A stretch of 64,000 nt of DNA from Pyronema omphalodes (GCA_024516155.1 JAJJXM010000004.1:1445224-1509223); one strand, 5' to 3'. Positions 12,596-28,892 are shown, counted from the stretch's first letter. Notes: generated by a model from the sequence alone, not told the origin. A program made the numbers and translations.

Positions 12596-13334
12596 GACTG
12601 GAGTTGTAGGCTTGGAACTGGAGATTTAGTCAATGGTCATAACTTTATCATTCTACTGATGGGAGTTTTGATAGCTGTACCCTCTCTCTCCCTCGAGCCT
12701 CCCATACCTTCATTTATGACATTCATATTCGTCATCAATGCAGTGACATAACCAGTATCTAATATGTATATCTATCATAACTTCGATGCTAGATATTCGA
12801 TGCCAGATACCAGATAATAGATGCCAGATGCCAGATGCCAGATGTCATATGTCAGTCTACAGCTATTGTATATAGTCATAGTCAAAATCCATACACCGAC
12901 CGCTCTAGAAAACTTACCAGGGTTCAGCAGTACGCACCATAATCTTGGCCGACAATCGAAGCCGCAGATACATAGCATTCCTGACATTCGTAACATTCTG
13001 ATATTTTGAAATTTTAATAGTCTAATATTCTAATAGTCTAATGTTCCTGCTATGTGGCTATGCGGCTATACCATATCATAGATCGGTATTTTGATACATC
13101 CATGTTAGCAATAGACAAGCATACCATATCATCATATCAACATATCACCATTTTCTTTTTTTCTTTTAAAAAAAATGAAAATCTTCCCGTCTCTATCTCT
13201 ATCCCTATCCCTCCCCTGTCAACATCGTACGAAATTTCCTAACGACCCGAAAAAAAAGACATGATGCCATACTAATGACTGATCTCCATCGAAGTGGTTC
13301 CCGGGTTTTGTGGATTCTTATGTATCTTGAATCT

Positions 13335-13549
13335 TAGCCATAGTAGCCATAGTAGCCATAGTAGCCATAGTAGCCATAGTAGCCATAGTAGCCATAGTAG
13401 CCATAGTAGCCATAGTAGCCATAGTAGCCATAGTAGCCATAGTAGCCATAGTAGCCATAGTAGCCATAGTAGCCATAGTAGCCATAGTAGCCATAGTAGC
13501 CATAGTAGCCATAGTAGCCATAGTAGCCATAGTAGCCATAGTAGCCATA
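13335..13549. repeat. TAGCCATAG 9-bp minisatellite
   Basis: About 24 copies of a 9-base unit (TAGCCATAG) with essentially no sequence differences over 215 bases. Because the unit is a multiple of three, all six frames stay open and produce artefact ORFs such as poly-SHS. The lack of variation points to recent expansion or active homogenisation. Confidence 0.95.
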
Positions 13550-13606
13550 CATAAACAAACAAAACCAAAAAAGAAAGCTAAACCATATAAACAAAACAAA
13601 CCCAAT

Positions 13607-13687
13607 CAGTAACGTCAAATCAGCGACATCAAATCAGCGACATCAAATCAGCGACATCAAATCAGCGACATCAAATCAGCGACATCA
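13607..13687. repeat. CAAATCAGCGACAT 14-bp array
   Basis: Five head-to-tail copies of a 14-base unit CAAATCAGCGACAT, the first slightly diverged. It begins about 60 bases after the 9-bp minisatellite. Confidence 0.85.
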
Positions 13688-18235
<4,548 letters not shown>

Positions 18236-18389
18236 ATGTAGTTCAGGCGGGCGGAGACATAGAGGAGCCAGAGAAGAGCCAGAGAAGAGAAGAACCAGAT
18301 GTCAGAATCTATATACACCACCAGGCGTTGGAGTTTCGTTTCGTTTTATTTTTATTTTATTTTATTTTTTATTTTTCTTATCCAGTATT

Positions 18390-18580
18390 TATTTCCTGTA
18401 TTTCCTGTATTTCCTGTATTTCCTGTATTTCCTGTATTTCCTGTATTTCCTGTATTTCTGTATTTTGGATTTCTGTATTTCCTGTATTTTGGATTTCTGT
18501 ATTTCCTATATTTCCTGTATTTCCCGTATTTCGAATTTCTGTATTTTGAATTTCTGTATTTTGAATTTCTGTATAACTTG
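18390..18580. repeat. TATTTCCTG 9-bp array
   Basis: An array of TATTTCCTG units that becomes mixed with TATTTTGGATTTCTG and TATTTTGAATTTCTG variants at its right end. It lies 155 bases past the amine oxidase stop codon and may be partly in its 3' UTR. Confidence 0.9.
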
Positions 18581-18788
18581 GAGTTAGATGTAGTTTCAAT
18601 ATATCCTTGCGGATGATGCTGTGGATTTCTTTCTTGTGTGTTGTGGTGTTTTGTGTTGTTGTCAGATTTTGCTGCGGTTGGATGGATGGAAGAGTGAGTG
18701 AGTGAGTGGGGTGAGTGAGTGGGAGAAGGGAAGTTATAAGTTATAGTTCTGTGGGGCGTTGAACTGTAAGTACTGTTACTGTCACTAT

Positions 18789-18906
18789 ATCTTGAGCAGA
18801 TATCTGTTGTTTATAGATTCTTTATACACAGATGTTTGTGTAATTTAATGTAATGTTACTGTATCTTGAGCAGATATCTGTTGTTTATGGATTCTTTATA
18901 CATAGA
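18789..18906. repeat. Tandem duplication of about 45 bases
   Basis: Two direct copies, about 18789-18832 and 18862-18906, share the order TATCTTGAGCAGATATCTG then TTGTTTATRGATTCTTTATA, with a few substitutions. They lie between the convergent amine oxidase and Pcc1 genes. Confidence 0.8.
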
Positions 18907-19092
18907 TTTTTGGGTATGTAAAGGAATATTTTTTTTTTGTTTTTCGGCTGGTTGGGGGTTGGTTTGTGTACGGTATTTGCCTATTCCTGGAGTATTTTTC
19001 TTTTCTTTTTTTTGGAAAAAGTTATCTTCAAGCTCTTCCCGGTTCAGCCTAGGATGATGATGATATAATTATCAAATCCCTTTTCCCTTCCA

Positions 19093-19093
<1 letters not shown>

Positions 19094-19123
<30 letters not shown>
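19094..19123. repeat. C30 homopolymer just past the Pcc1 stop codon
   Basis: Thirty consecutive C on the plus strand. In the sense direction of the minus-strand Pcc1 gene this is G30 starting six bases after the stop codon, so it would be the first part of the 3' UTR. Confidence 0.9.
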
Positions 19124-19126
<3 letters not shown>

Positions 19127-19129
19127 TCT

Positions 19130-19544
19130 CTACACCCCCTCCAAAACCCCCGCATCCAACTCCTCCACAACCCTCAACAAAACCCCCAAGCTCTCCATCG
19201 CACCATTCATCGCAACCCTCAACATCCGAGCAGTCGTAGCTTTATAGTGTATTTCCAGTGATGACCCGGTGGCCTGGAAGTTCCGGACTACGAGCGTGCT
19301 GAGTTCTGTGTCGATTGAGAGGGATTGTGAGAGCGTTTTTGCTAGGCGCGGGGTTGGGAGCGGGATTGTTAGGATGCTGATGGGGGGGTTAGCGGGGTGG
19401 GAGATGGGGGGGGGTGGGCGGCGGGGGGGCGGGGGGGCGGCGGGGGCGGGGTGAAAGATGGCGGGGAGGGGGAGGGAAGGGGGGGGATAGCTGGGGGGAT
19501 GCTTACATCGAGTGAGGAAACGCGGGGTCGATTGCTGTGGTCAT
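19130..19544 (-). CDS. pcc1: EKC/KEOPS complex subunit Pcc1, two exons
   Basis: Pcc1 is the small dimerising subunit of the EKC/KEOPS complex, which makes the t6A modification of ANN-reading tRNAs; in yeast it was also linked to transcription and telomeres. Exon 1 is 19544-19507 (12 codons plus two bases) and exon 2 is 19376-19130, giving 94 residues, the normal size. Donor is GTAAGC, acceptor CATCAG. The joined protein starts MTTAIDPAFPHS, then ILTIPLPTPRLAKTL, then IHYKATTARMLRVAMNG and AMESLGVLLRVVEELD, the hallmark pattern of the family. The 130-base intron is almost pure C-rich sequence in the sense strand. The gene is divergent from Cdc14 and convergent with the amine oxidase. The family call rests on remembered conservation and is strong; the exon-1 choice is a good fit but untested. 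Confidence 0.87.
19383..19495 (+). other. G-quadruplex-prone G-run cluster within the Pcc1 intron
   Basis: The plus strand has more than a dozen G3-G9 runs separated by one to a few bases. In the Pcc1 transcript the same sequence is a very long C-rich tract, acting as polypyrimidine before the acceptor. The G strand is the transcription template for Pcc1. Confidence 0.8.
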
Positions 19545-20792
19545 TTCGTAGGTGCGGCGTTTGTAGGGCGTGGGAATTCTCAGGCGTAGATGTAAGGCGG
19601 GGATATGAGACTTTTTGCTACGTGTTTCAAGTTTCTGGGTGCTGGTTGGGTTGGGTTGCGGTGCGTTGCGTTGTGTCGCGATGCTCTGCGCGTTGCGATT
19701 GCGATTGCGCCTTACGGTCGCATCGCGCGCTCGGGGTGATTACTCGCTCCCTCGCTCCCTCGCTCGCGCCCACTGCCATACCCAACCCCGCAGTTTCAGG
19801 GATTCGTGCTGTTGTGTTGTCATGGCAACGAGACTAGATTCCTAGTATGTATGTATCACCACCCGATTTGTTTTTTTGTGTTGCTATGTATGCTCCAGAT
19901 TCCCGGTTTGGGTTAGCCTGTTGGTTGGTTGTATCTTCCGCCAATGAACGCGTTTTGAATGCGGCCGGAGCTCTGCCTGGGCTCCCCGGGCTGTCTGGAT
20001 GCCTGGGCCCCCCGGGCTCCCTGGGCTCCCTGGGCTCCCAGGCTAGTTATTACTACTTTTGGATACATACTTGGTTCAAAACAAAAACACGAGGAGGAGC
20101 CTGAGGAGGAAAAAAAAAAAAAAAAGGAATATTAAAGTGGTTGAAGCGAGGAAAAATACTGAAAATCGCGAAAAACGCGAAGAAAGCATAAAAATAATAC
20201 ATAACAACATACAACATACAATACTCCGACTTCCGGGGATCCTGTCACGACTATCTTTTCTTAAGACTAAGAAGCGATAACTGCCAGAGGATTATCTCAG
20301 TGAGAGGGACGACGTTGATTGTTGACTGTTGACTGTTGACTGTCGACTGCTGCTGTTCCTTCGTTCCTTCGTTCCTTCTCGCACCGCTCACTCGTCCACT
20401 CTGACACGGTCAACCCGACTACCTACTGTCACCTACTGTCGCCTACTGTCACCCTCTGTCACCCACTGTCACCCCCCCCCCCCCCCCCCCCTAGTCCACG
20501 GCAACCCGTTCCTGCGTTTGTGTGTTGTTTTTGTTGTTGTTCTACATACCCACTGACCCAACCTCCGTCATTGCACCTCACGAAATCGAGAAAAGAAACG
20601 AACAATCACGACGAGTCACGACGAGTTGAAAAGAATATAAACAAGAGAGAGAGAGAGAGAGGAGGAGAATCGCGTTTACATCATCATCATCATCAACACC
20701 ACTACCACCATCAACACGCGACGAAATCCCCAGCTGCTGTTTAGAGTACGAGAACGCTAGAGCCTTTCTTTTTTCCCCAAACACCTGGAGTC
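19545..20792. promoter_or_regulatory. Shared upstream region of the divergent Pcc1 and Cdc14 genes
   Basis: About 1.25 kb separates the two divergent start codons, so both promoters must lie here. It holds CTCCCTGGG-type repeats near 20000-20040, a C20 run at 20472-20491, a GA dinucleotide run at about 20643-20661 and short CATCAT repeats near 20678. No specific factor site is assigned. Confidence 0.5.
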
Positions 20793-22774
20793 ATGAGTCC
20801 TCCAGTTCCTTACGGCAATGTCATTGAGTACATCGCAGGTAATTCTTTGCTTCTCTAAACTTCCCCCGTTGAACGCGCACTGATCTTTTACCCCTCCCTT
20901 CGGTTCGGACAGATCGGTTATACTGGGCTTGCTACACATCGCCCCCAACCTCATCAACACCGTTCCCTCCCCAAGCGATCCCCGACCCTCACAGAATTGT
21001 GTCTCCGGAACAGACCCGTCCCGGATCTCGCAGTCCGTCTAAGCGCCGGCCGAACCAGGTTACGAATTCTTCGGGATTGAAGCCGGTATATTTTACCGTT
21101 GATGACGCGCTTTTGTACAATGCATTCCACCATGATTTCGGTCCATTGCATATTGGACATCTTTACAGATTTGCGGTAACTCTTCACGATATCCTTGGAG
21201 ATCCTAAGAATGAAGGAAGAGTCGTCGTCTTTTGGTCAAAGCCAAATGGAAAGGCTCGCGCAAATGCTGGGTGCTTGTTGGCCACTTATATGGTATGTGA
21301 TATATGCCGGGGACGCGAGACGGAACACTGATTGTGAAAAGGTCTTGGTTCAAAGTTGGCCACCTCATTTGGCTCTTAGTCCATTGGCTATGTGTGATCC
21401 GCCTTTGATGCCGTTCCGTGATGCTGGATACTCCCAGGCAGATTTCATCCTCAATGTTCAGGATGTAGTATATGGAGTTTGGCGGGCCAAGGAGAAGGGT
21501 CTTGTCAACCTCCGCGAGTTTGTTTTGGACGAGTTAGTACCCGAAGTTTAATTGAGAAAGTGCAGAACTAACGAGGTATCAATAGGTATGAGAAGTTTGA
21601 AAGAGTGGATATGGGAGATTTCAACTGGGTATCACCAAACTTTCTCGCTTTTGCTTCCCCGCAACATAAGGTCCTACCTGATGCCGATATCACCTACCCA
21701 ACGGACGAAGACGAAATCCTTGACTCCAACCTCCCAACTCCTTTCAAGAATGTCCTCCACCACTTTCACACTAGAGATATTGGTCTCGTCGTACGATTGA
21801 ACTCTCCTCTTTACCCCGCAGAAGCCTTCACCGCCCTAGGAATAACACACATGGACATGATCTTCGACGACGGAACCTGCCCTCCGCTTAACCTTGTTAA
21901 AAAATTTATCAACATTGCCCACCAGACCATTACCCGGGACAATAAAAACATCGCCGTGCACTGCAAGGCTGGTTTGGGACGTACCGGATGTCTTATCGGT
22001 GCCTACCTAATTTACCGCTATGGATTTTCTGCAAACGAAGTCATTGCATACATGCGTTTCATGCGTCCCGGTATGGTTGTCGGACCTCAACAGCACTGGT
22101 TACACTTGAACCAGAATGAGTTCCGTCAATGGTGGTTTGAAGACACCATTCTTGCCGCAGCTTTGGAGAAGGTTCATGCCTCCAACCCCGCGGGTGCAGT
22201 TAGAACCCCTACTAAGGCATCTTCTAAACGCGCCTCTGCTACTTCTGGAAATATGACCCCTAACCGCCGCTCTATACTTGGAGAGGTGGATAGCAATAAT
22301 GAAACTGCGTCAGCGAATATATTACCCGCTCCGACACCAGGACAGCCGAGGAAAACATCAAGTAGATTTGCATCTACCGCTGCTTCCTCAAGAACAAGAC
22401 AATACGAACCTGAACCGGATGTGGTGGATGAAAATGAACAAGCCTCCCCTGTTCGTCGTCGGAAATCCGCTGTAAAAGTCGATGAAGAAGATCTAGCCCG
22501 CGCAATAGACTCGGGTATGACAGAAGAAGAGTACATGATCCGATTACATCGACGAGCCACAACCAAATCTCCTGCAGTGAAACGAACCAGTAGCCACAGT
22601 GTTGTATCGGCTACAACAGTCGTCGAGAAGGTCGTGGAAGAAAAAACTCGTAACGGTGCAGGAGCGGGGTTAATTGGAATTGGAGCAAAGGTTAGAAGTA
22701 GTCCTAGGAGACAACCGCCGTCTAGTGGGGTTAGGAAAAGCTCGGGAAGAGCGGTGAGTGGAGGTCCGGCTTAG
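20793..22774 (+). CDS. cdc14: Cdc14-type dual-specificity phosphatase, four exons
   Basis: Cdc14 removes phosphates from Cdk target sites (Ser-Pro preference) and acts in mitotic exit, cytokinesis and septation. Exons are 20793-20838, 20913-21292, 21342-21532 and 21586-22774; all joints keep frame, giving 601 residues. Conserved blocks are DRLYW rebuilt at the first joint, FHHDFGPLHIGHLYRF in the N-terminal domain, EYEKFERVDMGDFNW at the third joint, a WPD-like loop around MIFDDGTCPP, and the active site HCKAGLGRTG with catalytic Cys332 and Arg338. QQHWLHLNQNEFRQWW follows, as is typical. The tail after about residue 400 is Ser/Thr/Pro-rich and basic, probably disordered, with possible Cdk sites and nuclear signals. 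Introns 2 and 3 are only 49 and 53 bases. No defect is seen. Confidence 0.95.
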
Positions 22775-22919
22775 GTGGCAAGGGAGGGGAAATGGGAAAA
22801 GGTTGTGGTGATGGAAAGTGTTTAATCAAGTCGAGTTGATAATGATTTTTGTGGATGCTACGGCTTGGTAGATACTCTTGGATTGACGATGCGATGCAAT
22901 GCAATGCGATAAGATGAGA

Positions 22920-23524
22920 TGAGATGAGATGAGATGATCATGATGAGATGTTGATGATGATGTAAACTTATTGTTGGGGAAAGAGATGGACTTTGAACCT
23001 CTGATACTGCTCTACGGCTCTACGGCTACTTCCCCTTTATTGATCCTAGGCCTGAACATGAATAAGGAATCGAAGGAACGAAGGAAACCAAGGAATCGAA
23101 GGAAGAGAAGGAAGAGAAGGAGAAAATATCATGTCTCCTATCACTATCATGTCTCCTATCACTATCACTATTACTATCACTGTTACTATCATTACCACTA
23201 TTAGCATACTTTACTTTACTTTACTTGATGGACTATTCCTTTTTTTTTTGTTTTTTTTTGTTTTTGTTGTTACTGTATTTGAAACTCTTTTTTTATATGA
23301 TAAATTGGCGTTTTTATGCATTTTTATGTTTTTTTTTTGATTGCATTGTTTTTTTGTGGTTTTTGTGGATTGTGGATTGTGGATTGTTTTTTTGTGGAAA
23401 GTATTTGCTGGATTGATTGGTTGTTTACTTATTTGTATGCTGGATTACTTACTTGCTGGATTACTTGGCACTTGCTTGTTTACTTATTTGTATGCTGGAT
23501 TACTTGTTTACTGGCTTGTTGACT
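22920..23524. other. Spacer with simple repeats
   Basis: Cdc14 3' flank. It contains GATGA repeats at about 22910-22950, a GGAAGGAAG-type purine stretch near 23070-23120, CACTATTACTATCAC repeats at 23130-23200, then T-rich sequence. No gene is recognised. Confidence 0.6.
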
Positions 23525-23790
23525 GAATTACTTAGCACTTTCTGGCACTTACTGGCACTTACTGGCACTTACTGGCACTTACTGGCACTTACTGGCACTT
23601 TCTGGCACTTATTTGTTTACTCACTTACTGGCTTGTTTACTCACTTACTGGCTTGTTTACTCACTTACTGCCTTGTTTACTCACTTACTGGCTTGTTGAC
23701 TGGATTACTTACTGGCTTGTTTACTTATTTGCTTGTTTACTTATTTGCTTACTCACTTACTCACTTACTTAGCACTTTCTATGGCACTTA
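23525..23790. repeat. ACTTACTGGC and TTGTTTACTCACTTACTGGC arrays
   Basis: First about ten copies of a 10-base unit (ACTTACTGGC with TTTCTGGC variants), then several copies of a 20-base unit derived from it. Related single copies continue to about 23840. Confidence 0.85.
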
Positions 23791-24244
23791 CTGGCTTACT
23801 TGGCACTTACTTACTCAGCACTGTCTGGCACTTTCTATGGCTATGGCGCTTTACGTTGTTATTTTTTTTTTGTTCTGCTTCGTTTTGTGTTGTCTCGGTA
23901 TATCTTTTTATTCCGTTATATTCTTCTTTTTGTTTCGTTCTGCATCGTTTCGTTCTGCTAAGTTTTTGTATGTCTGTTATTGTATGTTTGTATGTCTGTT
24001 ATTGTATGTCTGTTACGGCATGTTTGTTATTGCATGTTGATTTTGCATGTTGTTACTGTATGTCTCTTACCAATGTCTGTTACGGTATGTTTGTATGTCT
24101 GTTACGGTATGTTTGTTATTATCCAATATTTATTGATGAAGAAAACAAAACAAAACAAAAGATATTTTTTACTATTTTTAATACTGAATGCTGAATACTG
24201 AATTTTTAATACTAAATTTTGAATTATGAATTATGAATACTGAA

Positions 24245-24500
24245 TTCTGGATGCTTTGTGCTGCCTGCTTGGTACTGGCTGCTTGATACTGCCTGCTTGA
24301 TACTGGCTGCTGGATGCTTGATACTGGCTGCTTGGTGCTTTGTGCTTGATACTGCCTGCTTGATACTGCCTGCTGGCTGCTTGGTGCTGGATGTTTGATA
24401 CTGCCTGCTTGATACTGCCTGCTTGATACTGGCTGCTTGATACTACCTGCTTGATGTTTGATACTGGATGCTTGATACTGCCTGCTTGGTGCGTGGTGCG
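24245..24500. repeat. TGCTTGATACTGCC degenerate array
   Basis: About eighteen imperfect units of 12-14 bases with variants TGCTTGATACTGGC, TGCTTGGTGCTGG and TGCTGGATGC. The array is more diverged than its neighbours. Confidence 0.8.
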
Positions 24501-24662
24501 TGGTGCTCGGTCTTAAATACCGTATACTGTATACTGTATACGAAGCACCCTAATCAACCGGGAACTAATCAACCGGCAACTAAGCAACCGGGAACTAATC
24601 AACCGGGAACCAGGGAACTGGATTGTATGTACATATACATATCCAGAGTGAACTAAGCAACC

Positions 24663-24788
24663 GGAGAACTGGGGAACTGGGGAACTGGGGAACTGGGGAA
24701 CTGGGGAACTGGGGAACTGGGGAACTGGGGAACTGGGGAACTGGGGAACTGGGGAACTGGGGAACTGGGGAACTGGGGAACTGGGGAA
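24663..24788. repeat. GGGGAACT octamer array
   Basis: About fifteen perfect copies of an 8-base unit GGGGAACT, preceded at 24545-24610 by looser AACCGGGAACTAATC repeats from which it may have arisen. Confidence 0.9.
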
Positions 24789-24876
24789 CGAGGGAACGAG
24801 GGGATGATTATGGGGGAATGATGATGATGAATTGTGCATGTCTTTTTTAGCCTGTGGTAGTTATTTTTTATTATTT

Positions 24877-24938
24877 TTGTTATGCTATGCTATGCTATGC
24901 TATGCTATGCTATGTTATGCTATGCTATGCTATGCTAT
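24877..24938. repeat. TATGC pentamer array
   Basis: Twelve copies of TATGC with one TATGT variant. Confidence 0.9.
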
Positions 24939-25197
24939 GTTTTATGTTTCATTTTTTTTTTATTTTTTTTTTATGTTTTTATTTTTTTACGTTCGTGATG
25001 TGATGTTGTGATGTTGTGATATTGTGATGTTATGGTTTCTGGTCCCTATTATTGTTGTTGTCTTAGTCTTATCACGATTTGGTTTTTTATTCTGTTTTTT
25101 ATTCTGTTTTTTATTCTGTTTTTTCTAGGTTTCTTTTTCTGGGTTCTTTTTCTGTTTTTTTTATGTTTTTTTTTTCTTGGGGCAAGGGGAGGTGTTG

Positions 25198-25345
25198 TTT
25201 TTAGTGTATCCTTTTGTGTATCCTTTTGTGTATCCTTTTGTGTATCCTTTTGTGTATCCTTTTGTGTATCCTTTTGTGTATCCTTTTGTGTATCCTTTTG
25301 TGTATCCTTTTGTGTATTCTTTTGTGTATCCTTTTGTGTATCCCT
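25198..25345. repeat. TATCCTTTTGTG 12-bp array
   Basis: Twelve near-perfect 12-base units, with one TATTC variant at 25315. The unit length is a multiple of three, which keeps several frames open. Confidence 0.9.
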
Positions 25346-25534
25346 TCGTCTATATTAACGCCCCAGTCCTATATACCCCACCATACCCTACTCTACCTTA
25401 TCCTACTGCTACATCACTGTACTGTAATTCGCTTCTATATCATCTTATATCATATTATATCATATCATATCATTTCATAAGCTTCTGTTGCTGTATTGTG
25501 TTGTGTTGTGTTGTGTCGTGTTGTGTCATATCTG

Positions 25535-25661
25535 GAACACTATCAACACTATCAACACTATCAACACTATCAACACTATCAACACTATCAACACTATCAA
25601 CACTATCAACACTATCAACACTATCAACACTATCAACACTATCAACACTATCAACACTATC
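25535..25661. repeat. CAACACTAT 9-bp array
   Basis: Fourteen perfect copies of CAACACTAT, directly abutting the following heptamer array. Confidence 0.95.
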
Positions 25662-25740
25662 ATATGGTTTATGGTTTATGGTTTATGGTTTATGGTTTAT
25701 GGTTTATGGTTTATGGTCTATGGTTTATGGTTTATGGTTT
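25662..25740. repeat. ATGGTTT heptamer array
   Basis: Eleven copies of ATGGTTT with one ATGGTCT variant, followed by TTTTTGTTGTTTGTGG repeated twice. Confidence 0.9.
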
Positions 25741-26057
25741 TTTTGTTGTTTGTGGTTTTTTTGTTGTTTGTGGTTTGGAAATGGGATTGAGAGTTATTAT
25801 TCGGGAATATTTGGGTGGTGTGTTGTTTATAGGTAATTAAAGGAAGTTTAGGTATTTTTTTTCTTGAGAGAGAGAGAGAGATCAACAGCAATATTGAATA
25901 ATCTCTATATACCACCGCATGTTTGCATAAAATGACAAAACAGCACTTATAAACACAGGTCTTTTACCGTGGGCTGTAAACTAGAGTTACATATATCATG
26001 GAAGTAAAATTTTATTTTATTTTTGTTCTCGTTGTTTGGTTTAACCTCGGATTCATC

Positions 26058-26372
26058 TCTTCTTCTTCTTCTTCTTCTTCTTCTTCTTCTTCTTCTTCTT
26101 CTTCTTCTTCTTCTTCTTCTTCTTCTTCTTCTTCTTCTTCTTCTCTTCTTCTTCTTCTTCTTCTTCTTCTTCTTCTTCTTCTTCTTCTTCTTCTTCTTCT
26201 TCTTCTCTTCTTCTTCTTCTTCTTCTTCTTCTTCTTCTTCTTCTTCTTCTTCTTCTTCTTCTTCTTCTTCTTCTTCTTCTTCTTCTTCTTCTTCTTCTTC
26301 TTCTTCTTCTTCTTCTTCTTCTTCTTCTTCTTCTTCTTCTTCTTCTTCTTCTTCTTCTTGTTCTTCTTCCTC
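26058..26372. repeat. Long TTC/GAA trinucleotide tract
   Basis: About 315 bases (roughly 104 units) of TTC on the plus strand with two one-base phase breaks (CTTCTCTTC near 26144 and 26206) and a TTG near 26359. It reads as poly-Ser, poly-Leu, poly-Phe on one strand and poly-Glu, poly-Lys, poly-Arg on the other, none of which is a real protein. The sequence class can form triplex DNA. Confidence 0.97.
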
Positions 26373-26929
26373 CTTTCTTTTGATCTTCATCAACTTATCT
26401 TTATATTCCCCTAGGCTCCGTATATATGTATGTACATAATGTACACCAGTTTCTCTTCTTTTTTCTTTCCCTTTTCCAGAAACTTTACCCTTCGCCAGAA
26501 ACTGCAACTGCAACTGCAACGGTGTGGATGCATACAGATACATAGTACGAAGCGTAGAATATCCGGCGTCTATGCATAGTCTATACAAAACTGTGGACCT
26601 GACGGGGTTACGGTGGTTGTTTTGCCTGTAGTTCTGGGCAGTTTTTAATGATTATCCATGACTGAGTGGTTGCGGTGGGTGATCGTTGTTACTTGCTGTT
26701 ACTCTTACATATGTAGTTACCTGCAGTCACAGTCTATCACCGGCGCGTTACATGTATGAACTGGAGGTCACTTCTGGTCACGGGCAGTTGCTGGTAGTTA
26801 CTGGTAGTTCGTCGCGGCTGGCGGTTTGTTAGGTCTGTCGGGTGTATGGTGTATGGTTTATGATATTGAAGACTGTGGGTTTTGGTTCTGGTATAAGGGG
26901 ACTATCGGTGAAGGGGACTGTTAATGGTG

Positions 26930-27115
26930 GGACTGTAAAATGGGACTGTTAATGGTGGACCGTAAGATGGGACCGTAAGATGGGACTGTAAGATGGGATT
27001 GTAAGATGAGACTGTAAGATGGGACTGTAGAATGGGATTGTAAGATGGGACTGTAGAATGGAACTGTCAATGGTGGACTGTCAATGGTGGGCTTGACGGA
27101 GCGGTGGGCTGTCAA
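26930..27115. repeat. ATGGGACTGTAAG array
   Basis: About ten imperfect 13-14 base units (ATGGGACTGTAAG and variants), continuing into ATGGTGGACTGTCA units. GATGATTGATAATT repeats follow at about 27180-27340. Confidence 0.8.
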
Positions 27116-27390
27116 TGGTGAAGTGATGGATTGGATGGATTGGATGGAGAAAGATGAAGATACGGGGTATAGAATTAATGATGGATGATGTAATGTAAGA
27201 GATAAGGGGTAATAGATGGTTGAAGATTGATGTTTGATAATAGATGTTTGAAGATTGATGATTGATAATTGATGGTTGAAAATTGATGATTGATAATGGA
27301 TGATGGATGATGGATAAAATAGATGATAGATGATAGATAATATGTGGTATATATGGTATAGATGGTATAAATGGTATATATCCATTCATA

Positions 27391-27460
27391 TATCCATACA
27401 TATATATCTATACATATATCCATACATATATCCATACATATATCCATACATATCCATGTC
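27391..27460. repeat. ATATCCATACAT array
   Basis: Six or so 12-base units ATATCCATACAT with minor variants, immediately after a TATGGTATAGATGG stretch. Confidence 0.8.
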
Positions 27461-27523
27461 TTCCTAAATATATACATACCCCTAAAACCCTATCCACATC
27501 CATAAATCCCCATAAAACCTCAG

Positions 27524-27562
27524 TAAGGTTGGGAACGTTCAAGAAAATCAAATCAAATCAAA
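27524..27562 (-). repeat. 39-nt dispersed repeat, copy B
   Basis: Exact reverse complement of 6532-6570. Here the AATCA end of the array continues for one extra unit. The two copies are 21 kb apart and inverted. Confidence 0.9.
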
Positions 27563-28892
27563 TCAAACCATAAAACCTCAAAGCCCTCCAATTCACCATT
27601 CACCTCTTCACGCCTATGTATTCACTACATATCATTCACCATCTCCCATACCATTGACTCCGAGTTATTTACTACCGGAGAACTTCCCGTAAAGCTATAT
27701 CAACACTTTTTCTATTACATTTTCCAACAAAACACAAAGCCCTCCAATCAATCAAAAGTTGGTAACTCTGAAGTTACAAAGGCATTGGGGTCAGGGACGC
27801 AATTCGTAACAATTTACGGTATCATTCTGCTGTAAAATGCATTAGAAAAATTGTTGCTATAGCGTGTCTATAGTCTTACGGGAATTTCTCCACTTTGATT
27901 TTTTATGTGTAGTATTCTTCTTCTTCTTCTTCATATATAATATTCTGTTATTCTGCTATTCTGCTATTCTGCTATACTGTTATTCTGCTACTCTGCTATT
28001 CTGCTATTCTGCTACTCTGCTCTACTGATATCCTGATATCCTGATCCCTTATATTCCGCTACACCAATCCCTTATATCTAACAAACAAAATCAAATAACC
28101 ACTCAATTCCTTTATATAAAAACAACAGCCACAAAAAAGAAAACAAATGCAACCCTAATTTCCATTCCATTCCCATTGCAATCGCAATCGCAGTCCCTTT
28201 GATCCCATTCTCCATTCTCAATACAATCCACCAGTACAAAAAAAAAGAAAACAAAAAACAAAAAAAAAAAAAAAACCAATCCGATAATGTAATATAATAT
28301 AATGTAATGTATGGTATGGTATGTAATGTTCTGTAACAAAAACAACAAAAAAACAAGACCCATTGTGATATCCCCAACCCCCTAAAAACACAAAAATCAA
28401 AATCAATAATTATAAAAAAAAAGAAACTCAAAAAAAAAAACAAAAAAACACCACAAAAAAGACATAATTTTGCATGCATGCAGACGCCACAAAACTCCCA
28501 TAAAAAAGAAAGAAAGAAAAAAAACTCTACCATGTTTACCAAGTTACCAAGTAAAAAAAAAGGAAAAAGACCCCCAAACGTCAATAAGCAAAGCCTATTC
28601 CTTCCGGGGCCAGACGAGGCTACCTTCACCTCGACTAGCCCATTCCCAACCCAAACCCCAACCCCGACCACTTTATCACTGTGTCCCATGTTTATCTTCT
28701 ACTTGTCCTGTACTGATATGACCTGGCCTAGCCTGACCTGGTCTTTGTCCTTATGCTCATCTCCATGCTTATGCTCATCCTAACCCTTTATTCCTTTCCC
28801 GTGGCCTGTTATGACCATCTCCATCTATCACCACCATCCCAACTTCTACCCGCCGATGAAGCCAACGAACTCGGCGATGCCGAAGAAAACTC
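27563..28892. other. Spacer downstream of NAD kinase
   Basis: No gene is recognised. It holds a CTGCTATTCTG array at about 27941-28025 and long A-rich stretches at 28236-28275 and 28410-28545. The last few hundred bases are the likely 3' UTR of the minus-strand NAD kinase. Confidence 0.55.

Noticed and set aside
13272..13618. Overlapping ORFs on both strands of about 90 codons
   Set aside because: Artefacts of the 9-base TAGCCATAG repeat.
13335..13687. CRISPR-like array
   Set aside because: Repeats are contiguous without unique spacers and the sequence is eukaryotic.
25947..26588. Glu/Lys/Arg-rich and Ser/Leu/Phe-rich ORFs up to 213 codons
   Set aside because: Translations of the TTC/GAA tract in different frames; no credible protein.
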